DNA of 48,650 nt from Natrialba swarupiae (GCF_008245225.1 NZ_VTAW01000027.1:1-48650); one strand, 5' to 3'. Shown: positions 16,677 to 25,270, numbered from the stretch's first letter. The notes: generated from the sequence alone by a model not told the origin. Made by a program: numbers and translations.

Positions 16677-18412
16677 CACTCGAGGAGAACACCGTTTTCG
16701 TACTGGTAGCCGGCATCCTCGAAGAGCGATCGAACCCGGTCGACGTCTATCTCGCCGTCCGTACCGGGAAATCGAGGGATAACTGGCTCGGAACGATGGT
16801 CCCACTCGTCGTCGCGGATGCCGACCAGCGAACTGAACGATTCCGCTGGTTCGGCGTAGCCGTCGATCAGTTCGGTAACTGTATACTCCCGGTCGATCAA
16901 CCGGGAGAGGATTCGCCGGAAGTGTGGGTTGCCGAGTTCCGGATGGTGGATGTTGTACCCGATCATGTAAAACGAATCCGTCGCGGAGCTCACCAGTCGA
17001 ACCGACTCGGACTCCTGGACCGTCTCGACTACGCTCGGTGGGATGGTCGTCGCCGTGATATCGGTCGTATCCTCCTGGAGCGATTCGATCATCGCACCGG
17101 GGTTCGGGTCAACGGTGAACCGAATCCCGGAAAACTGGGAGAACCCCTCGAGAACCGTTGGTCGACTCCCGTCGTCGGTACGAAAGACGTGAGCGTCGTA
17201 CGGATCGAGGGAGATCGATCCGGGCGAGACCTCGACGAACTCGAACAGTCCGGAGCCAACGAGGTCCTCGTCTTCGACCACGAGCGCCTCGGTCTGACGG
17301 TCGGCGACGACTTCCGATCTCGGTTCCCAGATGTGTTCGGGAAACAGCGGGATCGTCAGCGAACGGGCAGCCGCTCGACGAGCGGTGTTACCGAACGAAA
17401 ATCTGACCGTGCGCGCGTCGATGCGGTCGACGGTTTCGACGATGGCCTGTCGGCCCCGATATCGTGGCGCTGGCAACCCACCTTCGATCTCGCCGAGTGA
17501 CGTGTCCGCGAGAAACCGGTGAGTGAAAACAACGTCGTCGGCGTCGAATTCGGTGCCATCGTGCCAGGTCACTCCGTCGCGCAGGGTGATCGTCGCTTCC
17601 GTCCGAGCGGATTCTTCCCAACTAATGTCGGTCGCCAGCCACGGAACGTACTCGTCGTCCAGTCGACGGAACAACGGATCGTACACCAGTTCAGTCAACC
17701 CCTCGATTCGGCTTCGGTCGACGATCAACGGGTTCAATCGATCCGTCAGTCCTTCACCGTAGACACCGACCTCGAGGGGCGTCTCCCGCGGGCCGTCCGA
17801 CGGTTCCAACGACATGACCTGGACGTACTCGAACGAGCGTTGGGGGATAATCGACGCCGGTAGCTCCCGTCTGATGGCACCGAGGCTGTGTGGAAAGGCG
17901 ACGACCGTATACGGGGCAGTCTCCTCGAGATACTCGAGGAGATCGACGATCACCTCGTCGCGGCCGTCTGTCATCGTTCGCTGACTCTCGAGGAGATCGT
18001 CGACGGTTACGTCCGAGAGGTGAAACGGGTTCTGCCAGCCAACGTCGCTTACGAACTGCGAGTGAAGCATTCCGTACAGCGCATCGGTGTCGTCGAACCC
18101 CGGATGGCGAACGACGAACACGTCGTAATCACCCTCGAGGAGGACGTCACGGTACAACTCTGCCTCCGCGATCGGTTCGTGAAGCGCGTCGATACCCGCC
18201 GCCTGGAAGTTCTCCCGAAGGTGGCTCATGATCTTGGCGGCGACCGCATCGTCGTCGGCCGGAACCGTCTTGATCGTTAACTCGATCTGCTCGGGAGCCG
18301 TGTTCTCCGCGTGAGACCAGAATCGTTCGGAACATCCCGCGAGGGCGCTCGCGGCGATCCCGCTTGCCCCTGCAAGCAGTTCTCGCCGCCCGGTCGACGT
18401 GCCCTCTGTCAT
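16676..18412 (-). CDS. Oligopeptide/nickel-type ABC substrate-binding lipoprotein (SBP family 5), orphan
   Basis: Surface binding protein of 578 residues. The N-terminus has a twin-arginine-like start (STGRRELLAGASG) and a lipobox LAGC near residue 27. The body matches DppA/OppA-type binding proteins (LTELVYDPLFRRLDDEYVPWLATDISWEES; TITLRDGVTWHDGTEFDADDVVFTHRFL). No permease or ATPase genes are adjacent, so it must work with transporter subunits encoded elsewhere or serve as a sensor. The first ~190 residues before the family domain contain a second, poorly matching segment, making it longer than usual (~500). Its 3' end runs into the 19-bp tandem array. Confidence 0.88.
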   Translation of the reverse strand: MTEGTSTGRRELLAGASGIAASALAGCSERFWSHAENTAPEQIELTIKTVPADDDAVAAKIMSHLRENFQAAGIDALHEPIAEAELYRDVLLEGDYDVFVVRHPGFDDTDALYGMLHSQFVSDVGWQNPFHLSDVTVDDLLESQRTMTDGRDEVIVDLLEYLEETAPYTVVAFPHSLGAIRRELPASIIPQRSFEYVQVMSLEPSDGPRETPLEVGVYGEGLTDRLNPLIVDRSRIEGLTELVYDPLFRRLDDEYVPWLATDISWEESARTEATITLRDGVTWHDGTEFDADDVVFTHRFLADTSLGEIEGGLPAPRYRGRQAIVETVDRIDARTVRFSFGNTARRAAARSLTIPLFPEHIWEPRSEVVADRQTEALVVEDEDLVGSGLFEFVEVSPGSISLDPYDAHVFRTDDGSRPTVLEGFSQFSGIRFTVDPNPGAMIESLQEDTTDITATTIPPSVVETVQESESVRLVSSATDSFYMIGYNIHHPELGNPHFRRILSRLIDREYTVTELIDGYAEPAESFSSLVGIRDDEWDHRSEPVIPRFPGTDGEIDVDRVRSLFEDAGYQYENGVLLE

Positions 18413-18872
18413 CCGGCCTGAAATAAGCCATCGGCGTGTATAGGGCTTACTCTCGAGGTTGTTCCGGCAGTGATTCGGTCACAGGTCGGATTTTTACTGT
18501 GTCAGCCTTAGTTCAACACCGAATTATCTCGGTAGATTCTCCGACCGCGTCGAGGACGTACGGACGCGGTATTCGTCGTCTACCGATTCGATTCGTCGAC
18601 AGTCGCCATCGAGTGAGAGTCGTTAATCGACGACTATACTGACGTGTAACCAGCTCGAACGGCTCAGGAACTGTCGTTTGAGCCGCCTGAGATGCTCGGG
18701 GCGGTCCGCGAGAACCGAGCGAATAGGCCTCCGAGATGGCTGTCGACCCGGCAGATCTATGCGGACCATAACAATGGTAGTCAGTGGAATCCACCGGGAC
18801 GTGGCATCCGTTTCCGCGGTTTGGCGGTCACTTCGGTGTGGTCGCCACCGGAAACGGCCACGAGAGACAACC
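18413..18872. other. Long intergenic region upstream of cetZ
   Basis: About 460 bp between divergent genes. It contains TATA-like ACTATACT near 18634-18641 and CATAACAAT near 18768-18776, and a CGGCTCA/TGAGCCG inverted repeat (18660-18666 with 18679-18685) able to form a 7-bp hairpin. A frame open from 18678 into cetZ lacks coding character. The length leaves room for regulated transcription of cetZ or a leader RNA. Confidence 0.4.
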
Positions 18873-20033
18873 ATGAAACTCGCACTAATCGGCTTCGGTC
18901 AGGCAGGCGGGAAGATCGTCGACGAATTCCTCGCGTACGACGAGGCGATCGATGGCGGATTCGTCGAAACGGCGATCGCGGTCAACTCGGCAACGACGGA
19001 TCTCCACGGACTCGAGCGAATTCCGAAACGGAACAGAGTCCTGATCGGTCAGGCACGCGTCAAGGGCCACGGTGTCGGCGCCGACAACGAACTCGGCGCC
19101 GAAGTTACCGAGGAGGACATCAGCGAAGTACAGGGCGCGATCGATCGCATCCCGATTCACGAGATCGACGCGTTCCTCATCGTCGCCGGGATGGGTGGCG
19201 GAACCGGCTCCGGCGGTGCTCCGGTCCTCGCGACACATCTCAAACGGATCTACACGCAACCGGTGTTCGGACTCGGGGTTTTGCCCGCAACCGACGAGGG
19301 TGGGATCTACACCCTCAACGCGGCACGATCGTTCCAGACGTTCGTTCGCGAGGTCGACAACCTGCTCGTCTTCGATAACGAGGTCTGGCGCGACGCCGGA
19401 GAGACGGTCGCCGGCGGATACGACCGGATCAACAAGGAAATCGTCGAGCGGTTCGGGCTGTTGTTCGCGGCCGGAGAGGTCCACCACGACGACCACGTCG
19501 CCGAGAGCGTCGTCGACTCCTCCGAGATCATCAACACGCTCGAGGGAGGGGTGTCGACGATCGGGTACGCACGCGAAACCGTCGACAACGCGGACGATGG
19601 ACTCCTCTCGACGTTTCGGGAGACCGAGACGTTCGACGAAGGAACCGCGACGAACCGGATGACGAGTCTCGTCCGAAAGGCGACGCTCGGACGACTCACC
19701 CTCCCGTGTGACGTCGCAAGTGCCGACCGGGGACTGGTCGTCTCGACCGGCCCGCCGGAGCACCTAAATCGCAAGGGGGTCGAGCGGGGACGTCAGTGGC
19801 TCGAGGACGAAACCGGGAGCATGGAGATTCGCGGCGGCGACTACCCACGGCCGAACCAGGACGAAGTCGGAGCGATCGTCCTCCTGTCGGGCGTGACGGA
19901 CGTCCCGCGAATCGACCAACTCCAGCAGGTCGCGATCGAAGCACAGGACACCACCGAGATGGTCCAGGCGAGAGCCGAAGAGGACCTCACCTCGCTAGTC
20001 GATACCGGCGGCGAGCTCGACGCTCTGTTTTGA
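18873..20033 (+). CDS. cetZ: CetZ, tubulin/FtsZ-superfamily cytoskeletal protein
   Basis: GTP-dependent polymer-forming protein of 386 residues. CetZ proteins shape haloarchaeal cells, for example in rod formation and motility, rather than divide them. The nucleotide-binding fold is clear: MKLALIGFGQAGGKIVDEFL at the N-terminus, NSATTDLHGL, the T4 tubulin signature GMGGGTGSGG near residue 110, and the T7-region FDNEVW/NKEIVERFG segments. The motif form and lack of an FtsZ-like C-terminal peptide place it in CetZ, not FtsZ. The start is set by the conserved first strand. No ftsZ or division gene is nearby. Which CetZ subgroup (CetZ1 or other) needs a tree. Confidence 0.94.
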   Translation: MKLALIGFGQAGGKIVDEFLAYDEAIDGGFVETAIAVNSATTDLHGLERIPKRNRVLIGQARVKGHGVGADNELGAEVTEEDISEVQGAIDRIPIHEIDAFLIVAGMGGGTGSGGAPVLATHLKRIYTQPVFGLGVLPATDEGGIYTLNAARSFQTFVREVDNLLVFDNEVWRDAGETVAGGYDRINKEIVERFGLLFAAGEVHHDDHVAESVVDSSEIINTLEGGVSTIGYARETVDNADDGLLSTFRETETFDEGTATNRMTSLVRKATLGRLTLPCDVASADRGLVVSTGPPEHLNRKGVERGRQWLEDETGSMEIRGGDYPRPNQDEVGAIVLLSGVTDVPRIDQLQQVAIEAQDTTEMVQARAEEDLTSLVDTGGELDALF

Positions 20034-20370
20034 ACCACCACCGGTCGGTTCGGCACCCCCGTCGCTGACGAAGGTTTTCCGATCGCTCCCGTTGACGCAG
20101 TCGACAGCCGAGTCCGTAACCCTCCTCGAAAACGATTTTCCCCTTCTTCGAACGGTCGAGAACGTCGATAGCTGCCCACCGAGACCACCGCAAGTAGCGG
20201 GACCGATATCCGCCAGTACTGTTGGGACGACGTTCACCCTCGAGTGACACTCAAGAAACGAGAGCTTTCCATCGATGGAGAGAACATTCAGTTTGTAAAG
20301 ACTGTTCAGCTGTAATGTCAATCACGGTAGCCCGACAATAACGAACTACGATATCGGTAAGCGTTGGGTC
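20034..20370. other. Intergenic region after cetZ
   Basis: About 337 bp without a supported gene. It holds a perfect 12-bp palindrome TCCATCGATGGA (20268-20279) followed by an AT-richer stretch (20281-20320), perhaps a promoter/operator for the small zinc ribbon gene. A CACCCCCGTCGC dodecamer at 20054-20065 resembles the origin repeats but lacks their second half. Confidence 0.4.
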
Positions 20371-20562
20371 ATGAGCGGCAAACGACGAACCAATCGAACC
20401 ACGCAGTCGGCGATGCGTCGAGCAGTCAAATCGGTTCTTCTCCGAACGGACGGGGAAACGACGGTCGAGGAGTGTCGTCGGTGTGGAAAGACGATCGAAA
20501 ACGCGACGGCGGATTGCCCGGTCTGTGGCTGTGACGATATCGTCACGTACCGAATTCAGTGA
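20371..20562 (+). CDS. Small zinc ribbon protein
   Basis: Protein of 63 residues with a C-terminal zinc ribbon: EECRRCGKTIENATADCPVCGCDD gives two CxxC pairs (plus one extra Cys). The N-terminal half is basic (SGKRRTNRTTQSAMRRAVKS), suggesting nucleic acid contact. A shorter start at 20413 (MRRAVKS) is possible. It converges on mptE, overlapping its 3' end by 20 bp. Haloarchaea have many such small zinc finger proteins with regulatory roles, but no specific function can be given. Confidence 0.65.
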   Translation: MSGKRRTNRTTQSAMRRAVKSVLLRTDGETTVEECRRCGKTIENATADCPVCGCDDIVTYRIQ

Positions 20563-21235
20563 CGAACTCGTCGCCTGTCCCCTCGAGTAGCTCGAATCGG
20601 TCGTCGCGTCGTCGCTCGAGCCAAGAGAGTAACCGGCCAGCCCACTCGAGTTTGCGCGCCTTGACCGGTCCGACGTCGGGATCGTCGAATTCCCATCCCG
20701 CGAACACGAGTCGATCGGCACCAAGATAGTCGGCGAGAAACGCCGCCCTGTCGCCGTCGGTGAACCCACCGACGTTTCGGACCGGGCCACGCGGTTTCGC
20801 CTGGGTCGTCGGAAGAACGTACTCGTCGTCACAGTCCGGAACGACCCGTCGAACGGCCGGAACGTTGTCGCCGTGAGCGTGAACCGCGACCGGGATCCTG
20901 CGTTCGGTGAACCGACGAACCGATTGGGGGTTTTTATCGAGATCCGTGACCATGCAGTCGACTTCGATTCCTCGTCGGTCGAGAACGTCGGCGGCGGTCG
21001 ACGCCGCGAAGACGACGTCAGCCTCGCGTGCTCGCTCGAGTTCCGCGGCCGTCTCGAGCGACGGTGCCGCGCCGACGACGGCGACGGTTGCCCCTCGAGC
21101 CGCCGAGAGCTTCTCGAGGTCGAACGAGTCGGTCATCGACGCGAGGACATCGCGTGCTCGCTCGTCCGCCCCTCGATCGTACCCGAAATCGTCGACGATG
21201 GCCTCGTAGATCGGTTCCCACTCCTCGAACTCCAT
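20543..21235 (-). CDS. mptE: 6-hydroxymethyl-7,8-dihydropterin pyrophosphokinase, MptE type
   Basis: Archaeal (DUF115) enzyme that transfers pyrophosphate from ATP to 6-hydroxymethyl-dihydropterin, giving the substrate for dihydropteroate synthase in folate or methanopterin synthesis. The 230-residue protein has the conserved VAVVGAAPSLETAAEL segment near residue 52, TDLDKNP near 98 and VHAHGDN near 118, and VFAGWEFDDP toward the C-terminus. The start at 21235 (MEFEEWEPIY) is the family start; the frame stays open 84 more codons upstream through a structured region. folP lies upstream on the same strand, matching the next pathway step. Confidence 0.9.
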   Translation of the reverse strand: MEFEEWEPIYEAIVDDFGYDRGADERARDVLASMTDSFDLEKLSAARGATVAVVGAAPSLETAAELERAREADVVFAASTAADVLDRRGIEVDCMVTDLDKNPQSVRRFTERRIPVAVHAHGDNVPAVRRVVPDCDDEYVLPTTQAKPRGPVRNVGGFTDGDRAAFLADYLGADRLVFAGWEFDDPDVGPVKARKLEWAGRLLSWLERRRDDRFELLEGTGDEFVTEFGT

Positions 21236-21405
21236 GGCGTCAGCGTTCGGGCTCGAGCGGTGAGTGTGTTTCCATCGGAGGTGAGAAAGGGACAAGTCTC
21301 CCCTGGGATGACGGACGTTCGGCCCAGGCCGACGGTCGGGACCACGAGCGAAAGTGAGCGGTTGATCGGAACCGTCGGGGGGCGTAGCCACTAATCGACG
21401 TAACT

Positions 21406-21427
21406 CCACAATAATTCCGTGTTGTGG
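21406..21427 (-). ncRNA. Candidate leader hairpin II, abutting hairpin I
   Basis: CCACAA and TTGTGG form a 6-bp stem with a 10-nt loop, directly adjoining hairpin I with no spacer. Its CCAC arm is the same sequence that can extend hairpin I, so the two pairings exclude each other, as in attenuators or riboswitch expression platforms. Inferred from pairing only. Confidence 0.35.
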
Positions 21428-21473
21428 GCCGGGAATCGCCTCCAAAGTACCCCTACCCGGGAGGCCGCCCGGC
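21428..21473 (-). ncRNA. Candidate structured leader RNA, hairpin I (mptE upstream region)
   Basis: On the minus strand GCCGGG (21473-21468) pairs with CCCGGC (21433-21428), and inside it GCCTCC (21465-21460... read 5' to 3' on minus as GCCTCC) pairs with GGAGGC (21443-21438), separated by a small internal loop (2 and 4 nt) and closed by a 16-nt loop. A further GTGG (21479-21476) can pair with CCAC (21427-21424). A TATA-like element at 21503-21510 predicts transcription starting near 21480, exactly at the hairpin's 5' side. No known RNA family was recognised. Confidence 0.4.
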
Positions 21474-21592
21474 GTCCACTCCCCCATTTCGAAGCCTCCG
21501 TCATAAGCTTTCTCTTACTGCAGTACATTGTCGAGTTCGTCGAGTGGGAGCCTTCGAAACGGCTATTTCCCCTCGAGACGGCGTCTCCGCGG

Positions 21593-22465
21593 TCACCTGG
21601 TTGGGCGATCGCCGAAGGCCGATCCGATCAACGCGGCATCGCGTGTCTCGGCGACGTCATGCGTCCGTATGACGTGGACGCCGCGTTCGACGGCGAGCGG
21701 CGTCGCCGCCAGACTCGCGGGGAGGCGCTCGTCCGTTTCCCGGTCGACGACGTCGCCAAGGAAGTTCTTTCGGTTGATCGAGACGAGTATCGGCCGCTCG
21801 AGCGATCTAAACTCTCCAAGACGGCGAAACGTTTCCCGATCGTCCGCCAGGGTCTGTGCCTCGCTCCACCCCCCGAACGCGGGGTCGACGATCGTCTTCT
21901 CCGTGAACCCGTTCTGTTTCAATGCCTCGAAGACCTGATCGACGTAGTCCGCACGGTCGGCCCACCCCGGGGATTTTCGCGCCGCCCAGTCGGTCTCCCG
22001 AACAGCACCTGGGCGCTCGAGGTCGGGTGGGCTGGCCATCTTCACGACGGCGGCGTCGTGTTCGGTACAGACCGTCGGCATCTCGGGATCGGCGAACCCG
22101 CAGATGTCGTTGACCATGTCGAACCCCCGTGAAAGTGCCTCGTCTGCCACGTCCGCATAGCGGGTTTCGATCGAGAACACCGCGTCGCCGGAGACGCTCT
22201 CGATGGTCTCGAGGGCTACGTGAAGGCGGTCGAGTTCCTCCTCGGCAGAGAGGACGCCGAACCGTTTGTTGGCCGACTCGAGGCCGACGTCGACGATGTC
22301 AGCTCCTTCGTCGATCAGCTCCTCGTCGACGTATCGGGCCGCCTCACCGGGATCGTCGTAGACGCTCGGATCGTACGGCGACTCCTCGCTGACGTTCAAC
22401 ACGCCCATGATCCGGGGCGGATACTCGTCTCCGATACCGAGCCCGGCCGCATCGACGCTGTTCAT
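21593..22465 (-). CDS. folP: Dihydropteroate synthase
   Basis: Condenses 6-hydroxymethyl-dihydropterin pyrophosphate with p-aminobenzoate (or the archaeal equivalent). The protein (290 residues) has the TIM-barrel segments RIMGVLNVSEESPYDPSVY (family usually NVTPDSFSD), GADIVDVGLESANKR, SIETRYADVADEAL, DMVNDICGF, VVKMASPPDL, IVDPAFGGW and the C-terminal RTHDVAE. The departures from the bacterial consensus are of the kind seen in archaeal members, whose pterin substrate may differ. It precedes mptE on the same strand and follows the ANL-like gene by 102 bp. Confidence 0.9.
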   Translation of the reverse strand: MNSVDAAGLGIGDEYPPRIMGVLNVSEESPYDPSVYDDPGEAARYVDEELIDEGADIVDVGLESANKRFGVLSAEEELDRLHVALETIESVSGDAVFSIETRYADVADEALSRGFDMVNDICGFADPEMPTVCTEHDAAVVKMASPPDLERPGAVRETDWAARKSPGWADRADYVDQVFEALKQNGFTEKTIVDPAFGGWSEAQTLADDRETFRRLGEFRSLERPILVSINRKNFLGDVVDRETDERLPASLAATPLAVERGVHVIRTHDVAETRDAALIGSAFGDRPTR

Positions 22466-22567
22466 ACCTCGAGTGAGGAGAGCAGACGGAAAGGGGCCTC
22501 GATTGCGGCCATCGCCGCCATCGGAACCGATCGTCTCAGGGCGACCGCTCCGCTTCGAACTGACTGC

Positions 22568-23851
22568 TCATCCCGACACGCCGGGTGTGGATCGAATTTC
22601 CTCCGTACCAGTAACGTAAATCGCCCCGTCACGGTAGCACCCGGTGAGCCCCGTTCGGATCCAGAACCGGTCGTCGACGACGGCAACGGTCCGTTCCGTC
22701 AGTTCCGGGCGTTCGACGTACCCGCTCATCGTCGACGGTCCGGCGAACGCAACCTCCCCGACACCGCCGTCGGGTTCACCCGCTGTGTCTCCGACCATGG
22801 CAGCATCGCCACCCAACCCGCTTTCGTCCCCATCCCCGCCGAACTCGAGGAGCCGTGTCTCGACGTCGGGGAGGGTCGTTCCGAGCAGTCCCGACTTGCG
22901 GTGGGCAGTCGTCCTCCCGTGTGTGATTCCCGTCTCGGGTAACGCGTAGAGATGGACGACGTCCTCGTTTGCATCCGTTGAAGACTCCGCCGAATCCCCC
23001 GTCGTTGCCCGTGGTGACCGGATCGGGACGACGCCCTCGTCGACGGCCCCGAGTGACATGAGATCGCCGTACTGGGAGGGCGTCACGAACGTCCGATCGA
23101 CGTCAGAAGACTCGAGCGCCGTGGAGATAGTCTCGGCGTCCCGACGGTTTACTGGTAGGTATTGCCCGCCCGAACGAATCGTCCCGTTCAATCCGTACGC
23201 GAGTTCGGTCGGATCCGTCGGACGAAGGGATCCGAGATGGGTTCGCGACTCACCGGAAAACGTTATCGACGATCCGACCGACGCACCAGCGTGCAAACTC
23301 GAGTGGGTGTGAGCGATTCCGACCGGTCCCCGTTCGTCCCGTCGTTCGTACGCGATCAGGCCGAGTTCCGTGCTCCCGCGACCGACGACGTCGATCCCGG
23401 TCCGTGACCCCGATCCGTTCATCCCCTCGTTATCGAGAAACGCCGACCAGTCGATCCCAAGCCCGCCATCGGAGTCGACAGTGATGGCGACGCGCAACTC
23501 GTCTACGTCGGCCAAGATTCCCATTATTCGGCGCTTGTCGACGACGAGCGCGGTACAGTTCGTCTCGGTCAGCGCCGCAGTAATGTCCTCGTCGTCGAAA
23601 TTCGACGGAATGGTCACAGGAACGCAGCCGTTTCGAAGGACACCGTAGAACGCGATGGCGAACGTCCGTGGCGACGAGAGATGGATTCCGACCGCGTCAC
23701 CGGCAGAAAGATCCCGCCGACGGAGTCCACCAGCGAACGCGTCAGTCGCCGACCAGAGCTCTGAGAACGTCATTGGCTCCGAACCGCCGATGGCGACGGC
23801 ACGCTGGTTTCGCATTACCGTATCCCGAATCGATCGTACGAAGTTCGTCAT
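22568..23851 (-). CDS. Divergent, truncated ANL-superfamily (acyl-CoA synthetase-like) protein
   Basis: Protein of 427 residues related to AMP-forming acyl-CoA synthetases: MTFSELWSATDAFAGGLRRRDLSAGDAVGIHLSSPRTFAIAFYGVLRNGCVPVTI at residues ~27-82 is a clear N-terminal domain match, and IAHTHSSLHAG near 180 resembles the segment after the P-loop. The adenylate-forming P-loop (family [ST]SGTTGxPKG) is replaced by YERRDERGPVG, and the chain ends at VTGTEEIRSTPGVSG, at the point where the ~110-residue C-terminal domain with the catalytic lysine should begin. It is therefore probably not a normal ligase: either a regulatory homologue or a decaying gene, although the frame is intact. Confidence 0.7.
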   Translation of the reverse strand: MTNFVRSIRDTVMRNQRAVAIGGSEPMTFSELWSATDAFAGGLRRRDLSAGDAVGIHLSSPRTFAIAFYGVLRNGCVPVTIPSNFDDEDITAALTETNCTALVVDKRRIMGILADVDELRVAITVDSDGGLGIDWSAFLDNEGMNGSGSRTGIDVVGRGSTELGLIAYERRDERGPVGIAHTHSSLHAGASVGSSITFSGESRTHLGSLRPTDPTELAYGLNGTIRSGGQYLPVNRRDAETISTALESSDVDRTFVTPSQYGDLMSLGAVDEGVVPIRSPRATTGDSAESSTDANEDVVHLYALPETGITHGRTTAHRKSGLLGTTLPDVETRLLEFGGDGDESGLGGDAAMVGDTAGEPDGGVGEVAFAGPSTMSGYVERPELTERTVAVVDDRFWIRTGLTGCYRDGAIYVTGTEEIRSTPGVSG

Positions 23852-23990
23852 CTGGTTGCGATCAGCGGTCGTGTTTGTTAAGCCCTCTCACTAAGTAGAA
23901 CTTAATCGTCGGTTTTCTACCAGGAAATATAATCGATTATAGGAGCGTCCCAACAGCAACCGGACGGTCGCTACCGAGGACCGCTGTCGA

Positions 23991-25229
23991 TCACTCGTCG
24001 TCGTCTCCGTTCTCGAGAACGGCGAGACGCGAGTCGCGTAACAGCACCTTCTTGACGATCGACGGGTTCTCGAGCAGGCGGTGTTTGGCGTGAGCACCGC
24101 GACCACGCCCACGACCCTCGCGTTCGGACTGGATGACGTTGAGGAAGTTTTGCTCCTGGAGAATCTCCTGGACCCGGCGTTCCGAGAGCACGTCGAAGTC
24201 GAGTCGGCGAGCGATCTCCTTGTACTGGTTGTAGATGATCTTCGTCGGAAACTCCTTTTGCGAGCTGTTTTCGGTCAAAATCGTCAGCGAGTAGAGGATC
24301 GCCTTCGCTTGCTGGGGGGAGCCTTCGATCAGTTCGTTGAATCGGTCGGCTTCGGTCTTCTCTTTCGCGTCGCGAACGTGTTCTGCCGTGACTCGGGTAT
24401 CCGTCTGCTTTTTCGCGATTCGACCCGCGTTTCGAAGGATGTCGATCGCCTTTCGGGCGTCACCGTGTTCCTGGGCAGCGAGTGCAGCCGTAAGCGGAAT
24501 GACGTCGTCCGCGAGGACTCCGTCGTGGAAGGCGTCCCGCCGTTTCTCGAGGATTTCGACCAACTGGTTCGCATCGTAGGGTGAGAAGACGAGTTCGTCC
24601 CGAGAGAGGCTGGATTTGACCCGCTCCGAGAGGTGATCCGGGAAGTCGATCTTGTTCGAGATGCCGATGATACCGATACTCGAGTTCGAGATACGGCGGT
24701 TCTCGCCCGCCCGCGAGAGTTTTCGGAGCACTTCGTCGTCTTCGAGCATATCGATCTCGTCTAAGATCACGATCGTGACGTCGGTACAGCGGTCGACGGC
24801 CTGCCAGAGGCGTTTGTAGTAGTCGCCGGTTCCGAGCCCCCGATCCGGAACGGAGACGCCGCTCTCGGCGGGTTCGTTGACGAGTTGGGCGATCGTCTTG
24901 ATGATCGACGCCTCGGTGTTCTGTTCCCCGCAGTCGATGAAGGCGTACTTGACCGTGACGTCGTCGCGTCGGGCCTCCGAGATCACTCGTTTGGTGACCG
25001 ACCGAGAGATGAGTGATTTACCGGTACCAGTCTTGCCGAAGATGAACAGATGGTTGGGTTCGCTCCCGAAGATAGCCGGGTTCAGGGCATCCGCAACCCG
25101 TTGCATCTGCTCGTCGCGGCCGACGATCCGGTCCGGGCCGGGCAGGTGCGTGATCTCGAGCAACCGCTCGTCGGCAAAAACCGGATCGTCGTACCGAAAC
25201 AGCGGATCACGATCGTCGTTAGCGGACAT
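23991..25229 (-). CDS. cdc6: Orc1/Cdc6-type replication initiator
   Basis: Origin-binding AAA+ ATPase of 412 residues that recognises origin repeats and helps load the MCM helicase. Walker A is GKTGTGKS (65-72), Walker B is VILDEID (154-160), sensor 1 is IIGISNKIDFPDHL (about 188), and the C-terminal winged helix covers roughly 310-412 (SLTILTENSSQKEFPTKIIYNQYKEIARRLDFDVLSERRVQEILQEQNFL). The gene points away from the adjacent gene-free region that holds inverted G-string repeats, the usual arrangement in which an initiator lies beside its own origin. Its TATA element (about 25261-25266) lies close to an ORB-like repeat, so autoregulation by binding is plausible. Confidence 0.96.
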   Translation of the reverse strand: MSANDDRDPLFRYDDPVFADERLLEITHLPGPDRIVGRDEQMQRVADALNPAIFGSEPNHLFIFGKTGTGKSLISRSVTKRVISEARRDDVTVKYAFIDCGEQNTEASIIKTIAQLVNEPAESGVSVPDRGLGTGDYYKRLWQAVDRCTDVTIVILDEIDMLEDDEVLRKLSRAGENRRISNSSIGIIGISNKIDFPDHLSERVKSSLSRDELVFSPYDANQLVEILEKRRDAFHDGVLADDVIPLTAALAAQEHGDARKAIDILRNAGRIAKKQTDTRVTAEHVRDAKEKTEADRFNELIEGSPQQAKAILYSLTILTENSSQKEFPTKIIYNQYKEIARRLDFDVLSERRVQEILQEQNFLNVIQSEREGRGRGRGAHAKHRLLENPSIVKKVLLRDSRLAVLENGDDDE

Positions 25230-25260
25230 TGCAGTGAACCGTGTCTTTCCCCCGGATTGA

Positions 25261-25270
25261 TATAAATGTA
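25261..25270 (-). promoter_or_regulatory. TATA element of cdc6
   Basis: TACATTTATA on the minus strand, with TTTATA centred about 34 nt upstream of the cdc6 start codon. The degenerate ORB-like copy at 25271-25293 directly adjoins it. Confidence 0.55.

Larger units (their letters stand above)
21236..21592. other. folP-mptE intergenic region with paired segments
   Basis: About 357 bp between two codirectional pterin genes. Besides the hairpins at 21406-21473, CCGACGGT (21329-21336) and ACCGTCGG (21371-21378) form an 8-bp helix with a 34-nt interior. No TATA-like element lies at leaderless distance from the mptE start, whereas one is present at 21503-21510, so mptE may have an unusually long (~245 nt) leader. 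Confidence 0.4.

Noticed and set aside
20054-20065. CACCCCCGTCGC, identical to part of the origin repeats, downstream of cetZ
   Set aside because: The second half (GGATGTAAC) is missing and the site is ~5 kb from the origin; likely chance in GC-rich DNA.
21421-21475. Possible tRNA gene
   Set aside because: Stems are strong but there is no T-loop consensus, anticodon arm or D-arm arrangement on either strand.
21236-21487. 84-codon in-frame N-terminal extension of mptE
   Set aside because: Composition is Gly/Pro/Arg-rich and not family-like, the predicted transcription start lies downstream of its ATG, and the same DNA is explained by strong base-pairing; kept only as an RNA candidate.
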